Origin: Vespula vulgaris
Taxonomy: Eukaryota; Arthropoda; Insecta; Hymenoptera; Vespidae
Reading direction: 5' to 3'
Length of the DNA stretch: 64,000 bases
NCBI RefSeq assembly: GCF_905475345.1
Contig: NC_066602.1
Location: forward strand, 4,362,814 to 4,426,813
Of this stretch, positions 23,001-37,056 are shown one piece after another. The stretch's first letter is position 1. Each line of letters begins with the position of its first letter. The position numbers were made by a program, and so were the translations under genes. The notes beneath the pieces are model-generated. The model was given only the letters and a program-made list of their open reading frames with translations, did not search any database and was not told the origin of the DNA.

Positions 23001-26000
23001 GATATCAGAATAATCATTTTTACATATAATTTGTACATCCCGAAAATATACAAAGTATATGCAATTTTATAATCACTATTACGTTACATTTTACTATCTA
23101 CATATCGTAATGAAAAAAATTTACTCCTAATGATAATAATTAAACATACTTTATATTAAACTTAATATTAAGTTTGACAGTGAAATCTTATATTTCCAAT
23201 CATTTTTACTACAATGCGATATTAATAAATCTAAAGTTGGAGATTTGAAAGTTAAATAAGGTGATTGGCAGTATGGGAAAAATCAATTCAAGCTTTTTAA
23301 ACTATTTTAATATCTAATTAGTAGGCAATCGACTGAATTGCGTTTTTTTATTTTAAGTTACTTAAAAATAATGTAATCCTAGAACTAAAATTTTTAATAG
23401 TACTATTAAGAGAAACATGCTCTAAGAGTAAACATATAAAACGTAAGAATCTCAGCATGCATCATGCATCATGCATCATATCTTATAATTATATTCTTAT
23501 AAATTAACATGCAATAGAAATGAAAAATGTATAAAACCTAAATACTTACTAATGTACTTTACTAATGCATAAGGTAATGTATAATATGAAATTATTTTGC
23601 ATTAGTTGCATAAAGCTTTCAATTCTAATTTATATAATTATGTGCTCATTATAATAATCAAATACCTAGAAAATTAAAAATAGAGTATATAGGTGTATAA
23701 CGTATTATAGAGAAACAAACAGAGCAAAATTGTATTAATGTGCAATCTCTTTCTATGCTTATTGATATTAATACAAGAAAGGCAAACCGAATCAATGCAA
23801 TTGAGGTCATATACTTGGAACATACATTTCCAATAATTAAACATTTTATTAATAAACATTTTTAATGTAATGGTATATGTTAAATTTATTACTACAGAAT
23901 GTAATCATAAGTGTAATAAATTAATAATTAATTATACTAATATTGAATTTAATCAAGAGTAATCAAAATGAATAATTATGCTAATACTGAATTTAATTAT
24001 CTATAACTTTAACAATGATATGACTTTAATTATATTATATTATATAAAATTCTATTATATTAAATTTAAAGAATCTAAAGAATTTTAAGAATACAACGAA
24101 TCAAAAACAATTTTTGGTACATTCCAAAACTATATGAAATTATATTTGTCTCTAATACACAAAAAAGATAAAGATTGACGCTAGCAAATCCAATGATGAT
24201 TATCTATAACAAAAAAAAAATATATATATGTCATACAATATTATAATTCAATAGCATATAGTAAAAAAAAATATGAAAGCATGCAATATAAGCATGTAGA
24301 TGCGTTTTTTAATTCCCTATCTATTTCTATCATTTCCTATAAGATAAAATTCAACAACGTGATTCTACGTCGTAACATATAATATTTCAGTAATTGAAGA
24401 ATTTCAAATATAATATTATACTATAAATAAAACTGTCTGAACACGTAACAATAAATTTAAAATATATACTAATCGAAGAGACATGAATTATTATGAATAA
24501 CTGTTTTACTCCGAAATAACAAATAATGTTTGATCAAAGTTAAAAATTGTAAAAACAACAAACAAGAAAATGAATTGCTTTAATGTTCATTAATTAAAAT
24601 CTAATAATAAAGTTAATATACTTAAGACTAAGTATCTAACATGTTGGAACATCTTTGATAATTCGAAAAAAATAAATTTTTTAAAAATTGCAAGGACTTT
24701 TAAACTCTTTGATACTGATATATCTTGTAATGTAGAATATGAGAAAAATATCGGAACAAAACAAACATGTTGAATGATTCTAAAATTTACTGAAACCTTG
24801 CATAATATCCGAAGACGAAACTTTTCACTCTTAAGTAGAAATTACCGCGTGCGTTTTATCCGGTCCTACCTGCTTAAAATTAAACACATATTCGCACAGA
24901 AAAGTATACTACCTGCTTACCTATATCTATATTTAAAAATAGCCTATATTAAAAACACTACCTGTACTTCCGACACTCTAACTCAATCATGTTTCCTCTA
25001 ATTCTTAACTAACTCGATGGTACCTACCAATTTGTTGAAATCGACTGAAAAGCTTAGTAACTATTGCGCAATACTTTCAATATAAATTACTTTACTTTCA
25101 ATATAAATGCTAGTACGTACTAGTGTGTGTGTGTGTGTGTATAAACGTTTTAGTACTATTTTATTAATGAAAAAATAGTTCACTTAATATTCAAAATAAT
25201 CGAATATCCTTTTGCACGACGTATTTTCAATATAAATATTAATAGATAGTGATATATTAGCATATTAATAACATATGAATTTTATCCATCATATGGTTAA
25301 CTGAAAATTATTAAATATTTTTTACGTGAATGATTAAAAATTTCGTGAGACGATGTACAACCACCTAAGATGCACACACAGGTGCAAGATACATCGTGCA
25401 CGATCATTAACGCAATGACAGTCGCTAAAGAGGGGAACTTAAAACTAAACCCATATTAACTGTTTCTCACCCATACGAGTAACACCTGGGCACACATACA
25501 CAGATGAATACAGAAAACATGGGGGAAGGGAAACGGGAATTAATCGATGAAATGATTAATTTATCAACTAAACCTACGGACTATGCTTCTACATGTCTCT
25601 TTATTTTTCAGTAATGACTCTACTCGACTTTTTTTTTCAAAAGCAATAACTCTATTGAGACTTTTATTTTATCAACGAAATTGATTAAATATTTCATTAA
25701 TTTTTCGTACAACAATAATCAAAAAATCTCAGACGATTCCTATTCTGATAAAAAAACAAGGTCATGATGCGTCCACGTATTTCAAAATCTATCCGTCGCG
25801 TTTATCTTCTCGCTCATTTTTTATCGAAAAGATTAAAGTAGATCGCAATCAAATAGATTAAGATCTAATAGACTCGAAGAGATATAACATAGACGATATA
25901 ACATGCTTTTCTTATTGACGAAATCGCATAAATCGATATCCGATTTTACCGCTAATAACTTGAACAAATACGAAGAAAAAAGTGCGAATTAAATGCATTG

Positions 26001-27260
26001 TTAATTAAAGACGATTTGACTCGACGAAACAAGAAGATCTTGTTTTGAATTAATAAAAATAAACATACAGAATAAACAAATAATTAAATATGTATCAGTC
26101 GTAAATAAATTCAAAAGAGGAGTTACTTGCGTGTTCGTCAATAATTTATTAAAAAAAATTACAACCAGTAACTCGTGCCGATTCGGACCTTTCGTTCTCG
26201 ACATAATTGAGCACTGGAGGGACCTTAATTTTTTTCACTCACTACTTAAGAAGTTCTCTGATGGCTTTAAAACACTCGTTCGGGTCGTAGCTCGAAATTG
26301 AGGGAAGTTGATCCACAGTAGGTTGAAAATTAGGTAAGGTAGACATCAACGTATACTTCCAGGTTGAAACTTTTATGGATTATTATAACGCATCATTATA
26401 GTGAATCATCTGCAAATAAATTTAAAACAAATTTCGAATAAATTTATTGTCACAACAAGATGGTAAAATTATTATTTATAGAATTTATCAAGTTACTCAC
26501 CAATATTCTATTACAAAAGATGTGTACTAATTTCTTGATCATCTTCCAAGCACTGACTCTAACACGCGATAATTATTTATTTATTATAAGATGACACTGA
26601 ATTTAATTCTTTAAATTTAACTACAATTCACAAAATAGAAAAATACAACTTTCTATAACTGACTGTTTTGCACGTAATTGATTCAGGACACTTATTTCAA
26701 ACTCCTCAGAGCTGATTTAACGTCACAATCTTAATCGTAAAAATTTTTATTGACGAATAAACACTACTTCTATTTCGCGAGTTTTGTGTTTTTAGTTTAG
26801 CGACACAATACTCGATTTATTCATTACTCGCGCACAATTGCAATGATAATCTGAAAAAAATAAAAACAGAATTATTAATATCATTGTTAAATAAAAAATC
26901 CTTAAAAATTATTGAGGAAATATTTAAGTCTTCGTTGATCCTTGCACGACGAGCATTCTGTTCCAAGATAATAAATAATGATACATTAACAGAAAAATGA
27001 GAGGCTGAAACATACAAAAAATTATAGCAGAAAAAAAATATAACATTTATAAAGAATATTTCCTGTAAATCATCTCTAAAGATAATACATTAAACACTAT
27101 ATTATTTCAAAGTATTAATTATGCTTGATATATATGTTATTTAAAAAAATTAGCGGAAGTTAAATAATTTAAAAACGTATCAAAGTATAGGTAGTGCTTG
27201 TTTTGTACATTAAAAATACGTTTCAAGGAATACCGATGTCCTCAAGTTTTACTATTTTGA
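20061..27260. other. Gene desert, third block
   Basis: Mostly very AT-rich. GC-richer patches at about 20150-20400 (with a CACGTG E-box near 20170), 20690-20850 and 22700-22920 are possible regulatory sequence. A CTT-rich tract lies at 22195-22245, a repeated CATGCATCATGCATCAT run at 23455-23480 and (TG)n at 25123-25142. All open frames here are short and uncharacteristic, so I see no gene. Confidence 0.5.
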
Positions 27261-27465
27261 GCTTGCTGCATATGGAGATTCAATGTTTAAATAATGTCTA
27301 AATTATATAAATTTTCTTAATAAATTATTAAATTTTCTTAATAACTGCACCAATAAAATCTGTCACAAATTACATGAAAAATACACAAATTTTTATATTT
27401 TGCTATTTCACCAGTTAGTTATTGACGAATACACTCATGAAGAAATGATAACATTTTGTATTATG

Positions 27466-27633
27466 ACGAATATATTCGTAAAAAGTAGTTACCATTTGAT
27501 ATTTAAGTTAAATAAATAAATGTTAGTAATGAAATTATTAATTTCATAAAAAAATGAAATAGTTACTTCATCACAATTTAATTCAATATTAAAACAGCTA
27601 CACATTCTCTATGTTTGACGAGTATACTCGTCA
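27466..27633. repeat. Perfect short palindromes of one motif family
   Basis: ACGAATATATTCGT (27466-27479) and TGACGAGTATACTCGTCA (27616-27633) are perfect palindromes of 14 and 18 bp sharing ACGARTAYAYTCGT. An imperfect relative occurs at 27423-27440. Confidence 0.75.
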
Positions 27634-27670
27634 TCGCTTTATTTTTGTAACACTTTTCTATGCACACTTT

Positions 27671-27769
27671 TGAAATAAAGACACAGCTAACTGGTGAATA
27701 ATCAATCAACTATAGAAGACATGAAATAAAGAGACACAGTTATCTGGTTAATAATCAACCTACACTATA
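27671..27769. repeat. Tandem duplication, period 51 bp
   Basis: TGAAATAAAGACACAGCTAA at 27671 recurs as TGAAATAAAGAGACACAGTT at 27722, followed in both by CTGGTKAATAATCAAYC. Confidence 0.85.
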
Positions 27770-28792
27770 ATATTAATCAAACTGTGATGAAATAAAATAT
27801 GTGTTGAAATTAAAATACGAAAGAAAATTAATCGTTGCTTTCCTAAGTATGTACACCAAAATATTTTGTAGAAATGAAAGTCGAATGCTAGATTGTTTTT
27901 GTCTCATTCACGGCCATTGAATTTCTTACAAATCCACAACTCGCCAAATTTCACCTATCTCTCTCTATCAAGCTTCACTGTATATTCTAAAAAAAAGATA
28001 AATATATCTATATGACGTAGTATTATACAATGGCTAATCTCTTCTCTCCATCTTTTTCTGTCCGGTGTTTCTTCAATCGATAGTATTCTTGGAAACCTAA
28101 GAAATGTAAACTCGATATTAGTAGAGGATACAATTAGTTGTGTATGTATATATAATATATACTGTATAGGAGCTATAATCATATGCGTATATATAAATAT
28201 GTATATACACATATATATGCATATAAAGATCCAATATAATACGAAATACAACAAATAAAGATTAATTAATGATAAATTATTGATTAGAGGTAAGTATTGA
28301 TATTACGAAAGTAGGAGCAGATAATTCGAAAAAAAGATATGACGCGATATCATTTCGAGATACTCTAAGATAATTTTATTTTCACGAATATTTCTTAAAC
28401 GCGAAGATGTCTTGATTTGTGAATATACACGCGTAGAAATCGCATTTTAAGGAATCGATTGGTATATAGGAGCAGGATATACATTAGAAAAAATATGAGA
28501 ATTACGTGAAATTAATGAGGACGATAGATACCGTGCCGAACTGCTCATCACCGTAGACAAAATGGCTGTTCTATCTACTGACAAATTGGTTGAATAGATT
28601 GCGACGCATGCGCACTGCATCATTTTGAATATATCGAGTATTAATAAATATATTAATTTTTCTACTTATTATTAAAAAATTGCATATAATATAAAATTGT
28701 AAAACAAAAAATCCATAAAAAAATTTTAGTAATTAGTACTATGACTATAGATTATTACATTTTAATTAATTAATTATAGTATGTTCTTGCTA

Positions 28793-31366
28793 CGCACACA
28801 AGTTTATCGTCACACGCATACAGCTTTTCTTCTCCTCTCTATCTCGTGAGTCAAAACAGATACAACTAATAAATTGTATAATAAAAAATATCTATCTTTA
28901 TTTATTTATTGTAATCAAAATCTTATTAATATTTTTAAATAATAATAATTCATATGATTTTTATTTATAAGTATACTTAATACTAATAATGGATAAATTA
29001 TATTTATTATTAAAAACAACATGACTAGCTGATAGTAAGGAATTATCGAGAATATTTTAAATTCCTAGAATAAAAAAGAGACAACAAATACGCCGTATTA
29101 GTTATAATAATATAATGAAGAATAAGAAAGTATTAATCTACTCTGATTGATATAATATTTCAGAAAATTTTTTTTTCTGTCCTAAGGAAGACGACAGAAA
29201 ATTTTCTCTCTCTTACTTTTACAAAGACATTATATATATACACATGAATATATACGATTTCGACGACGAAAAGCGTTTATACAAATTGTTTTCTTAACTC
29301 ATAAATCATCACTTTCTTACATATATTTCATTATATATATGTATATCTACGTATTGATATACAGGATTCTCTCGATCATTATTTTTTAACTGATTAATTA
29401 AATGATTTCAAACATACATAAGTTTATAGTCACACACACGTAGCTTCTCTTTCGTATCTACTCCATTAGTCAAAGCAAATATTATTAATAAATCGAATAA
29501 TAAAAGAACCTATTTCTCTTTATTAAAATCTTATAATAAAGATATTTTTAATATTCAAAAAATAATAATAATAATTTGTATATATATTTTCTTTATCTAT
29601 AAGTAAAAGAATACATAGTTAACCAAATAAATAAAGTATTTGACTAGGTTGGTGATCGGTTATTACTCAACAATTTTAAAAAGAAGAAGAAGTTGGAACG
29701 ACGAATACGCCTCAAAAGAATTTGATAAGAAAAAAGATAATTTTCATTTAAATATTCGTACATTACCAATCTATATAAAATCAATATCTTACTAATCTAT
29801 AATTTTGTTGAAAATTCCTGCTTTCAATGCGAAAATAGATGTGAAAAATGAATTCTCTTTTTTTTTCTACACAGACATGTACACAAAGATGCATATTTAC
29901 ACAGACAATACGCAAATATTTAATATCTCGTTTACATCGATGATATCTTTGAATTAAATTTCCAGATATTGCTGATCTATATAAAGCGTTCTATTAACCT
30001 ATATAATTTCTTGAAAATTACTTTCAATGCCAAGATAAGTTACGTATCAATTATTTCATTTTCTTTTACACAAACATTTCGCGTATCACGTAAATGCATA
30101 GAATCGAATGAAAAGTATTCATAAAAATTTTTCCATCCATTGCTCTTTCTTTGCTAACGTGCATTTATTAATACATATATACATAAATTTTCTTAGAAAA
30201 ATCCAGAGTTTATATTTCAATACAACTTAGCAGCTAATGTATTTTCATCTTTCTGGAAAAGAAATAACATATAAAGATACAAAAAAATGGACAATAATTT
30301 TCCTGTTACAGATATATATATCGGCACACACACACACACACAGAGGACAAAAATCACATAAGCATTCCCGGTGGTCAAGCCTAATAAAAAGAGACGTCGT
30401 GTGCCATCTCGAAATACCATCAGACTTATCGTTCAAAATTAAAGTCGATAATGCGGACGGATTTAACAAAGAAAAAAACTTTGATATCGACTTGGATCTC
30501 TACAGAGATCGTTTCTCTTTTAACCTTTTTATTTTCACTCGTTATTATGTATTTATAACATGAGTGAGAGATGGAGAATACTGAACGAATATCAAATAAG
30601 ATATATTTACTCAATTAATTATTAATTATATTAATTTAGCATATTTATATATATGTACACATACACAGACACAATATATATTTTTCATTCAATTCATTAT
30701 AATAAATTTTCTTTTTATAAAATTATTAGATAAAAATAATAGAAAGAAATAATTCAAAATTATATATTCGTTATATATATACATAAGATTTCATACATAC
30801 TAATATCCTAAAATAAATTTTCCAAACGATATAGAGATAAAGTTAGTCGATCATCAATGACCTCCACAATGATCGATATTGAAATTTCTCATTGTCGAAG
30901 GGCATTTTATAAACATAGATGTAAACTATGCCTATCTAAATATACAGTGTACTGCCGAACGTCGCAAAAGTTACATCGAAGAGAATAAGAGATTATTATA
31001 GAATATTGAGTTGTTTGGAAAATTTGTTTATTCGCTCACATATACGTATCAAAATATACGAATACATGTACAAAGATATTAAATTCTATCGTTTCGATTT
31101 ATATATTGAAATTTAATAATTTAAAAGACAGTCGGCAAGATTTTCGAGCAACTCGAAAATACATTTAGCTTCGTATACAAATTTCATCAATATAAACATA
31201 AACAGAAATTATATCGAAGATGATAAGAAGTTTAAGAGAGAGTATAGAATCGTTGAAAAAGTTTCTGCCACTTCTCAGCAAAATTCATTATTAATTTCAA
31301 ATCATTATATCTATAAAGACATTAAAAACTCTTCTATTTTTGGTATATATTAAAACGAGACTCGGT
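28793..31366. repeat. Array of diverged tandem duplications
   Basis: Three pairs of similar segments in the same orientation are visible by eye. 28793-28975 matches 29411-29611 (shared AAGTTTAT.GTCACAC, GTCAAA, AATAAAT...AATAATAAA blocks). 29763-29882 matches 29963-30078 (shared TGAAAATT, CTTTCAATGC, TTTCTACACA-like blocks). 30973-31135 matches 31212-31366 (shared TCGAAGA.GATAAG, GTATAGAATC-like, AAAGATATTAAA blocks). Periods are about 615, 200 and 240 bp. No coding potential is apparent. The copies are too diverged for recent duplication. Confidence 0.65.
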
Positions 31367-31539
31367 TAAATCTTTATATATTTTCTGTGTTATAACTTAA
31401 TCATTTATCGGCTATTTCATTTGAAAAATGTAAGACAATAGAACGTAGAAACAACTTGAAAAAATACATCAAACACATAAGAAGAGAAATTGGAAAGATC
31501 GAATCTCTCGTGTCGCTAATAGCCGAGGCCTCGCGAGAA

Positions 31540-31794
31540 GATTCGCGTTCGTTTATGTGAATAGTAGTATATACGTCGTCGCACGTGCGCCACGTGGATC
31601 CAAGCTTAGCGGGAGCTTAGCGAAGGATTACCAGCGCATTCTGCTACTACCAGATAACACTGTGTAAGTTGTCGAGCGTTCACAGGCCGCTTTCGCGGAG
31701 GCAGGCCGCCCCTTCCGGCTCGACGCCTCGCTCGCTTCGAAATAATTGAACGTTCCTGCTTCTCTCGTTCCTCCTCCTCTCTCACACTCGCTCT

Positions 31795-31836
<42 letters not shown>

Positions 31837-32151
31837 TTCTCTCTTTCTCTCTAACTCTCTCTGTCGCTCACTCACAGCAATGTTATCTCTTACTCTCTCG
31901 CTCTTCCTCGGCCGAGCGATTCGAAAGATCGTAGATAACAGGCACTTCGTAATTGGATGATTTTCATGGGGAACGGTTCTGGGGGCTGAGAGTAAACGAT
32001 AAAACCACCGAGAAGACTATTTTTCTCTTTCTCACATTTGACTTTCCCTCTCTCTCTCTTGTTCTCGTTTTTTAATATATTTCACAACAACGTGTCAGTG
32101 TGTACTAAGATTGAAGTGATCAGATTGTATAATTGAATAATAAGCTGGTAA
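31540..32151 (+). promoter_or_regulatory. GC-rich island with CT tract, initiator-like motif and exon-like segment
   Basis: A GC-rich stretch at 31540-31740 (with CACGTG at 31591-31596) is followed by a CT tract, an initiator-like TCAGT at 32095-32099 and a strong donor CTG|GTAAGTGTG at 32147/32148. The segment 32097-32147 could therefore be a short non-coding first exon on the + strand, possibly of the Pox neuro gene or of a long non-coding RNA. There is no open frame of note and no acceptor that can be paired with certainty. Confidence 0.3.
31790..31862. repeat. (CT)n microsatellite
   Basis: CT run followed by TTTCTCTC units. Confidence 0.95.
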
Positions 32152-32509
32152 GTGTGTCTGTAGATTAATACCTCGTTTCTTTCTCATAATGTTCATTAAT
32201 TCAATTAATTTTTTTTCTTGATCATCAAACTTATATGTCTTTCAAGATTTATCGATTTAACATGACTATTCATTTTTTTAGTTTGTCACGAGTACAGTAA
32301 TGAAATTTTTTAGTCAATAAATCCGGATAAATATGAATTTACCAAAAGACACTTTGAGATACCTACGTATATATACCTAACTAATAAGAAAGTATATCCC
32401 TTTTTGGGTTTGGTGCGTGTTGGCATGGACAGAACGTCTTAAATATCCAATCAAGGAACTCTCTTTCTTCTCCTTTCTTAATTGGATGATTTTCGTGCAG
32501 CATATACAT

Positions 32510-32510
<1 letters not shown>

Positions 32511-32540
<30 letters not shown>
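32511..32540. repeat. (CT)n microsatellite
   Basis: CT run of about 30 bp. Confidence 0.95.
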
Positions 32541-32541
<1 letters not shown>

Positions 32542-32639
32542 AGAATAATTTCGATACAAAATTGCAGTTGGACAAAACTCCTTGAGAGCGTGCACTCGAA
32601 AACATGTCTTCTCTGTTTGAAGAAAGAAAGAAACACTGA

Positions 32640-32698
32640 AGAAGAAGAAGAAGAAGAAGAGAAAGAGAGAAAGAGAAAGAGAAAAAGAGATAGAAAGA
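32640..32698. repeat. (GAA)n/(GAAA)n purine tract
   Basis: All-purine on the + strand, opposite in sense to the CT run 100 bp to the left. Confidence 0.9.
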
Positions 32699-32853
32699 TC
32701 CTTTTCTTTCTTTCGTTCTTTCCTTCCACAGAATTGTCCCTGTGTACCGCCGTCAGCAAGTTCGAACAATTTTAATTCCTCAATCGTGGCCGGTCTCTTT
32801 CGAACGAGTAGTAGAAGGAGAGAAAAGAGAAGTCAAAGTAGAAAAAGAAACGA

Positions 32854-32859
<6 letters not shown>

Positions 32860-32908
<49 letters not shown>
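32860..32908. repeat. (GA)n microsatellite
   Basis: About 24 uninterrupted GA units, among the longest pure tracts here. Confidence 0.95.
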
Positions 32909-32910
<2 letters not shown>

Positions 32911-35900
32911 AAGAAGGCCGTTTGCAACGCGCAAATAATTGGGCAAAACTGCTTCTGGCGAATAATTACTCGAACGATCGAAGCCACAGAGTGTGTGTAG
33001 TAGTCAATAACAGCCCTCTCTTTCTCTCCTCTGCTAACTCTCTTCACCAAAAGGAAGGAACACGTCTAACGGAAGACCAACGAAATCCAAGAAATAAGCG
33101 GAAGCAAAAAGGACAAGATGCACTTTCTGCTTCAAATCTAGTAATGGATTCGAAACATCGATCGTTTTAAAAGTTAATGATTATATCGAAATTATTAGAT
33201 TAATTTTGTTGAAATTATTCAGGAGGATATTCTTATGATAAGTATCTAAAAAATATTCTAGCTTCGCATATTATCCTTCGAACGAATTTGAAACATTTCT
33301 TAAGTCAAGAATATGTAAGAATTTTTCTTAGATAATATCTTGAAAAGTTAGACTGTTCAATATATATCTATATAATTTCGTGTACGCACGTATATACAAA
33401 ATATATTTACATTCGTATGCATTTATATTCGTATCAGAAAATTTCTTTAGAACATTTATTGACGAATTAAATTGTTATAGATATATGTTTAAGGTTTATG
33501 TTAGAATTTTTCTTCAAAAATTTCTTGAGGAAAAAATTAAGTTTTTATAGTTGTACAATACACTTAAAAGGATTATGGAGACATTCAAGACACAAGCTCG
33601 AATCTTTCGCTACAAGAGGCGAAACTTTTTCCTTTAGTGGTCGTCGAAGAGTAAGAGAGAGAGAGAGAGACAGAGAGAGAAAGAGAAAATCAGTAGAGGT
33701 TTTTTGTGGAAGAGCAAGAGACGAATCTCGCGATCGACGAGAGCACACAGGACCATCCGGATTTAATTGATATCGTCCGGTTCTCCGAGAGGTGACTTTT
33801 AATCCGTAATAAATTTCGATCATGCACAGGAAGATTTATGAAGTTACGTCGCGTCACGTCACTATGTCGCTAAAGATGGACTTCAGTGTTGTCCATCTTG
33901 TATATATCTACAACTGTTCTGACGTTGCTCGAAAGAGAAAATTATTTACGTTTAAAAGTCACATTAGCAAACAGAATCGATGTCAATCTCTTCGTGTGAA
34001 TTTACAATTCTATATTTAATTTATTACTATCGAGAAAAAAGAATCATACGAGAGAAATTGTTAGATATAATTAGAGAACAATAGAATAGTTAGAATAATT
34101 AGAGATTATCAAAGAACTAAAATTTACACAAATAATATTTAATCATAATCATTGAAATATAATTCGTTTATGATCAGACTTTTAACGCCTCTGGAAGAAG
34201 TAAAGAGAAACATGTCTGATCAAAGAGAAGAAGCAAAAGAAAATGCCAGAGGCAAGGCAGCAGACATCAGCAGCAAATTGGAGGCCGACATATTTCGGAG
34301 CCGATTTGCAGTTTCGACGTAAAACCAGTCGAGAGTGAATTCTCGAACATGAACCAGAAGATTCTTACGAAACGCCCTTAAGGAAGATTCGTCAAGCTCT
34401 TTCTCGATCAACTTAAAGATTTTCTTTTCTTCGAATTCATGTTGTAAGAGAAGAATTAACTATACAGAGGAGAATATGGACTCCTACGGAGATTCATGGA
34501 GCGTGACATGAAACCATCTGTTAGGATACTTACGTCTCACCATGATAACCTATTAACCATAAAACCGATCTCTCTATTTATGTTGATATAGATATTGTAG
34601 CTTTATCATCGCGATAATATCGTAAATAAGAAAATGTTTACATGCTCAAGGTCATGAATAAAAATTAGCAAATATAGCGATATTATAATCAGAAGACTTG
34701 TAGCGTTAATTGGATAAAAATGAAGTCCAATTAATTGGGTAAAAATAAAAATTGGATAGAAACTAATGGATCATTTTTATGGTATGATTAATAGTAAAGG
34801 ACAGATAGTCGATAAATCTTGTCACACTGTAATAGCAATCGAGAAACAGTGCGAAAGATATTACTCGGAAAGCAAACTGCAGTGAAATCGGAATCCAAGT
34901 GTTGCCCTTAAGAGGATCGAATACCATGGAAAAAGACAGATAGAAATCGATGTTATCCTCTTGTCGGAGGGTTTCTGGTCGAGAAACAAAAAGCGAGAAT
35001 CCGACAGCATACCTACTCGAGCGTGGGTACTTAAAGGGTCTACTGAAAGATCGTTTGCTCTGTCTCTCTGCAAGTACACGCATACGCACACTCACACGCA
35101 CACATTTATATATAAATGTACGTATAGGACGTCTGTATCGAAGGTGTGATATCCAAAGAGTTATCACGTTAATTAATCAAAATAATGAAATGGGAAAAGA
35201 AGTTGAAGAATATTTGGCATTCGTGATCTTCTCACTGATTATTCTCTTGTCACCCTTAAATTATCCTGGAAGAGTTCTTGCCAATGTTTTACGAATCTCT
35301 AAATCTTTTCTTGTCTTTTTATGAAACTCTTTACTTTGAAGGTATCATCCCATCAGTAAATTAGTTAAATATTTCTTTTATTAGGACTATTAGAATGTTT
35401 TATACTTTTAGCTACAAAAAATATAACGGATTTGTATATTAGAATTGATAATTAATATTAATATAAATAAGTCCAAGGGGTAGATCTGTAAGTACGATTT
35501 AACCATATGCTATGAAATCTTAGTTTCTAGATATTTCTTAGATAACAATATTAATCACAGTGTTATCATAATTTATAGAAATTTCTATTGTAATTTATAG
35601 AAAATTGTATTGTTAATATTAATTATTAATATTAAATAATTATATAAATATATCTAATTTTATTACAAGTAATTGAATCTAATCAATGCCTTACTTAGTT
35701 GCTTTTTAGTTGATAATTATTATGTTAATTATGGTGTTGTTACAAGTGAATAGAAAATTATCTTGAAGTACAGAAAGATATAGATAGAGAATTTTAGTCA
35801 TAGTAAACGTGTCCTGAAAATCATCAGGTGAGGTATATATTCACCACTTGTGACTACCGGTCTCGCTTACATTCCAATTAAAGTCTCTGCTTATCATACA

Positions 35901-36046
35901 TTCAATTAGCATAACTCATATGAAAAAAAGGTAAAGGGCCATAACGAAGCGGTCCGTCAGAAAAAGCTTCTTAGTCAAAGAGCCGAGGCATAAAACTCGA
36001 AGTGAGAGATAGAAGCAATGAACCAGTGAGAAAGAAAAAAAAAGAC

Positions 36047-36081
<35 letters not shown>

Positions 36082-37025
36082 AAGAAAGAGAGGAAGAGGA
36101 AAAGAAACTCGTAGGACCGCCGATCGACTCGCCGATGTAGCGACTCGAAGTCTTCTTACGTGCGAACGAGAACGTAAAAGCGTTAAAACGCGGACAAGAA
36201 GGAGGAAGAAGGCGTAGAAATAAATGAGAAGGGCTGGAGATGAGAGAGGAATCGTCGGTTACATCGTACAAAAGTCGTTAAGCCCGTTACGATCCTCTTG
36301 TATATACAAGCTTATTCGAGATGACATCTTCTTAATACTTCTTCCTTACATGTATGTACACACAGAGACATACATGCTCGTATATGTAATATGTATGTAT
36401 CTATTTATCTATAATCATATCTGTATCATATCAAATCTTTTTTATATTAATACACATTTTTAAAACATGATTGTGTAATGCTAAGATACTGCACGTAATT
36501 AGCTTGAAAATTCTACAACTTTTGCAAGGAATATGTTTATATTAATATATATATATATATATGAAAAAAAGAAAGAAGAAGGATATCATATATTTAGAAA
36601 TAGTCACGTCTAATTTAAAAAAAAAAAAAAAAGAAAAAACAAAAAGATAGAATCAAAGCAGAAAATTTCCAAGTAAAGATTCGACTCAGTAATTAGTACA
36701 AAATTTCTACAACGTTAACAAGTTAAAAGGTACACGTTCTACCTACGTATCTATATACATATATACATGAGAAAGAGAGTGAAAAAGGTATCGTTCACAC
36801 CTGTCTTAATAAATATTCAACCTACGATGTTGTAGATAATGAAAAGAAAATATAAAAGAGAGAAAGAAGTTTGTTAAACACAGAAATCGAACTCTAACTT
36901 TGAACGTTGTCGAATCCGAGTAAGGGAGATCGGATTAATCGATCAAGAATAAGACTTGTAAAGAAGAGAAAGAGAGAAAGAGAAAGAAAAACGATAGTTA
37001 GTGGTATTGCTTTACCTTCTTACAT

Positions 37026-37056
37026 TCGCTCGCTCGCTCGCTCGCTCGCTCACTCA
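37026..37056. repeat. (CGCT)n microsatellite
   Basis: Six CGCT units followed by CACT variants. Confidence 0.95.

Noticed and set aside
32377..33170. Several overlapping open frames rich in Ser/Leu/Phe or Arg/Glu
   Set aside because: They are translations of CT and GA microsatellites.
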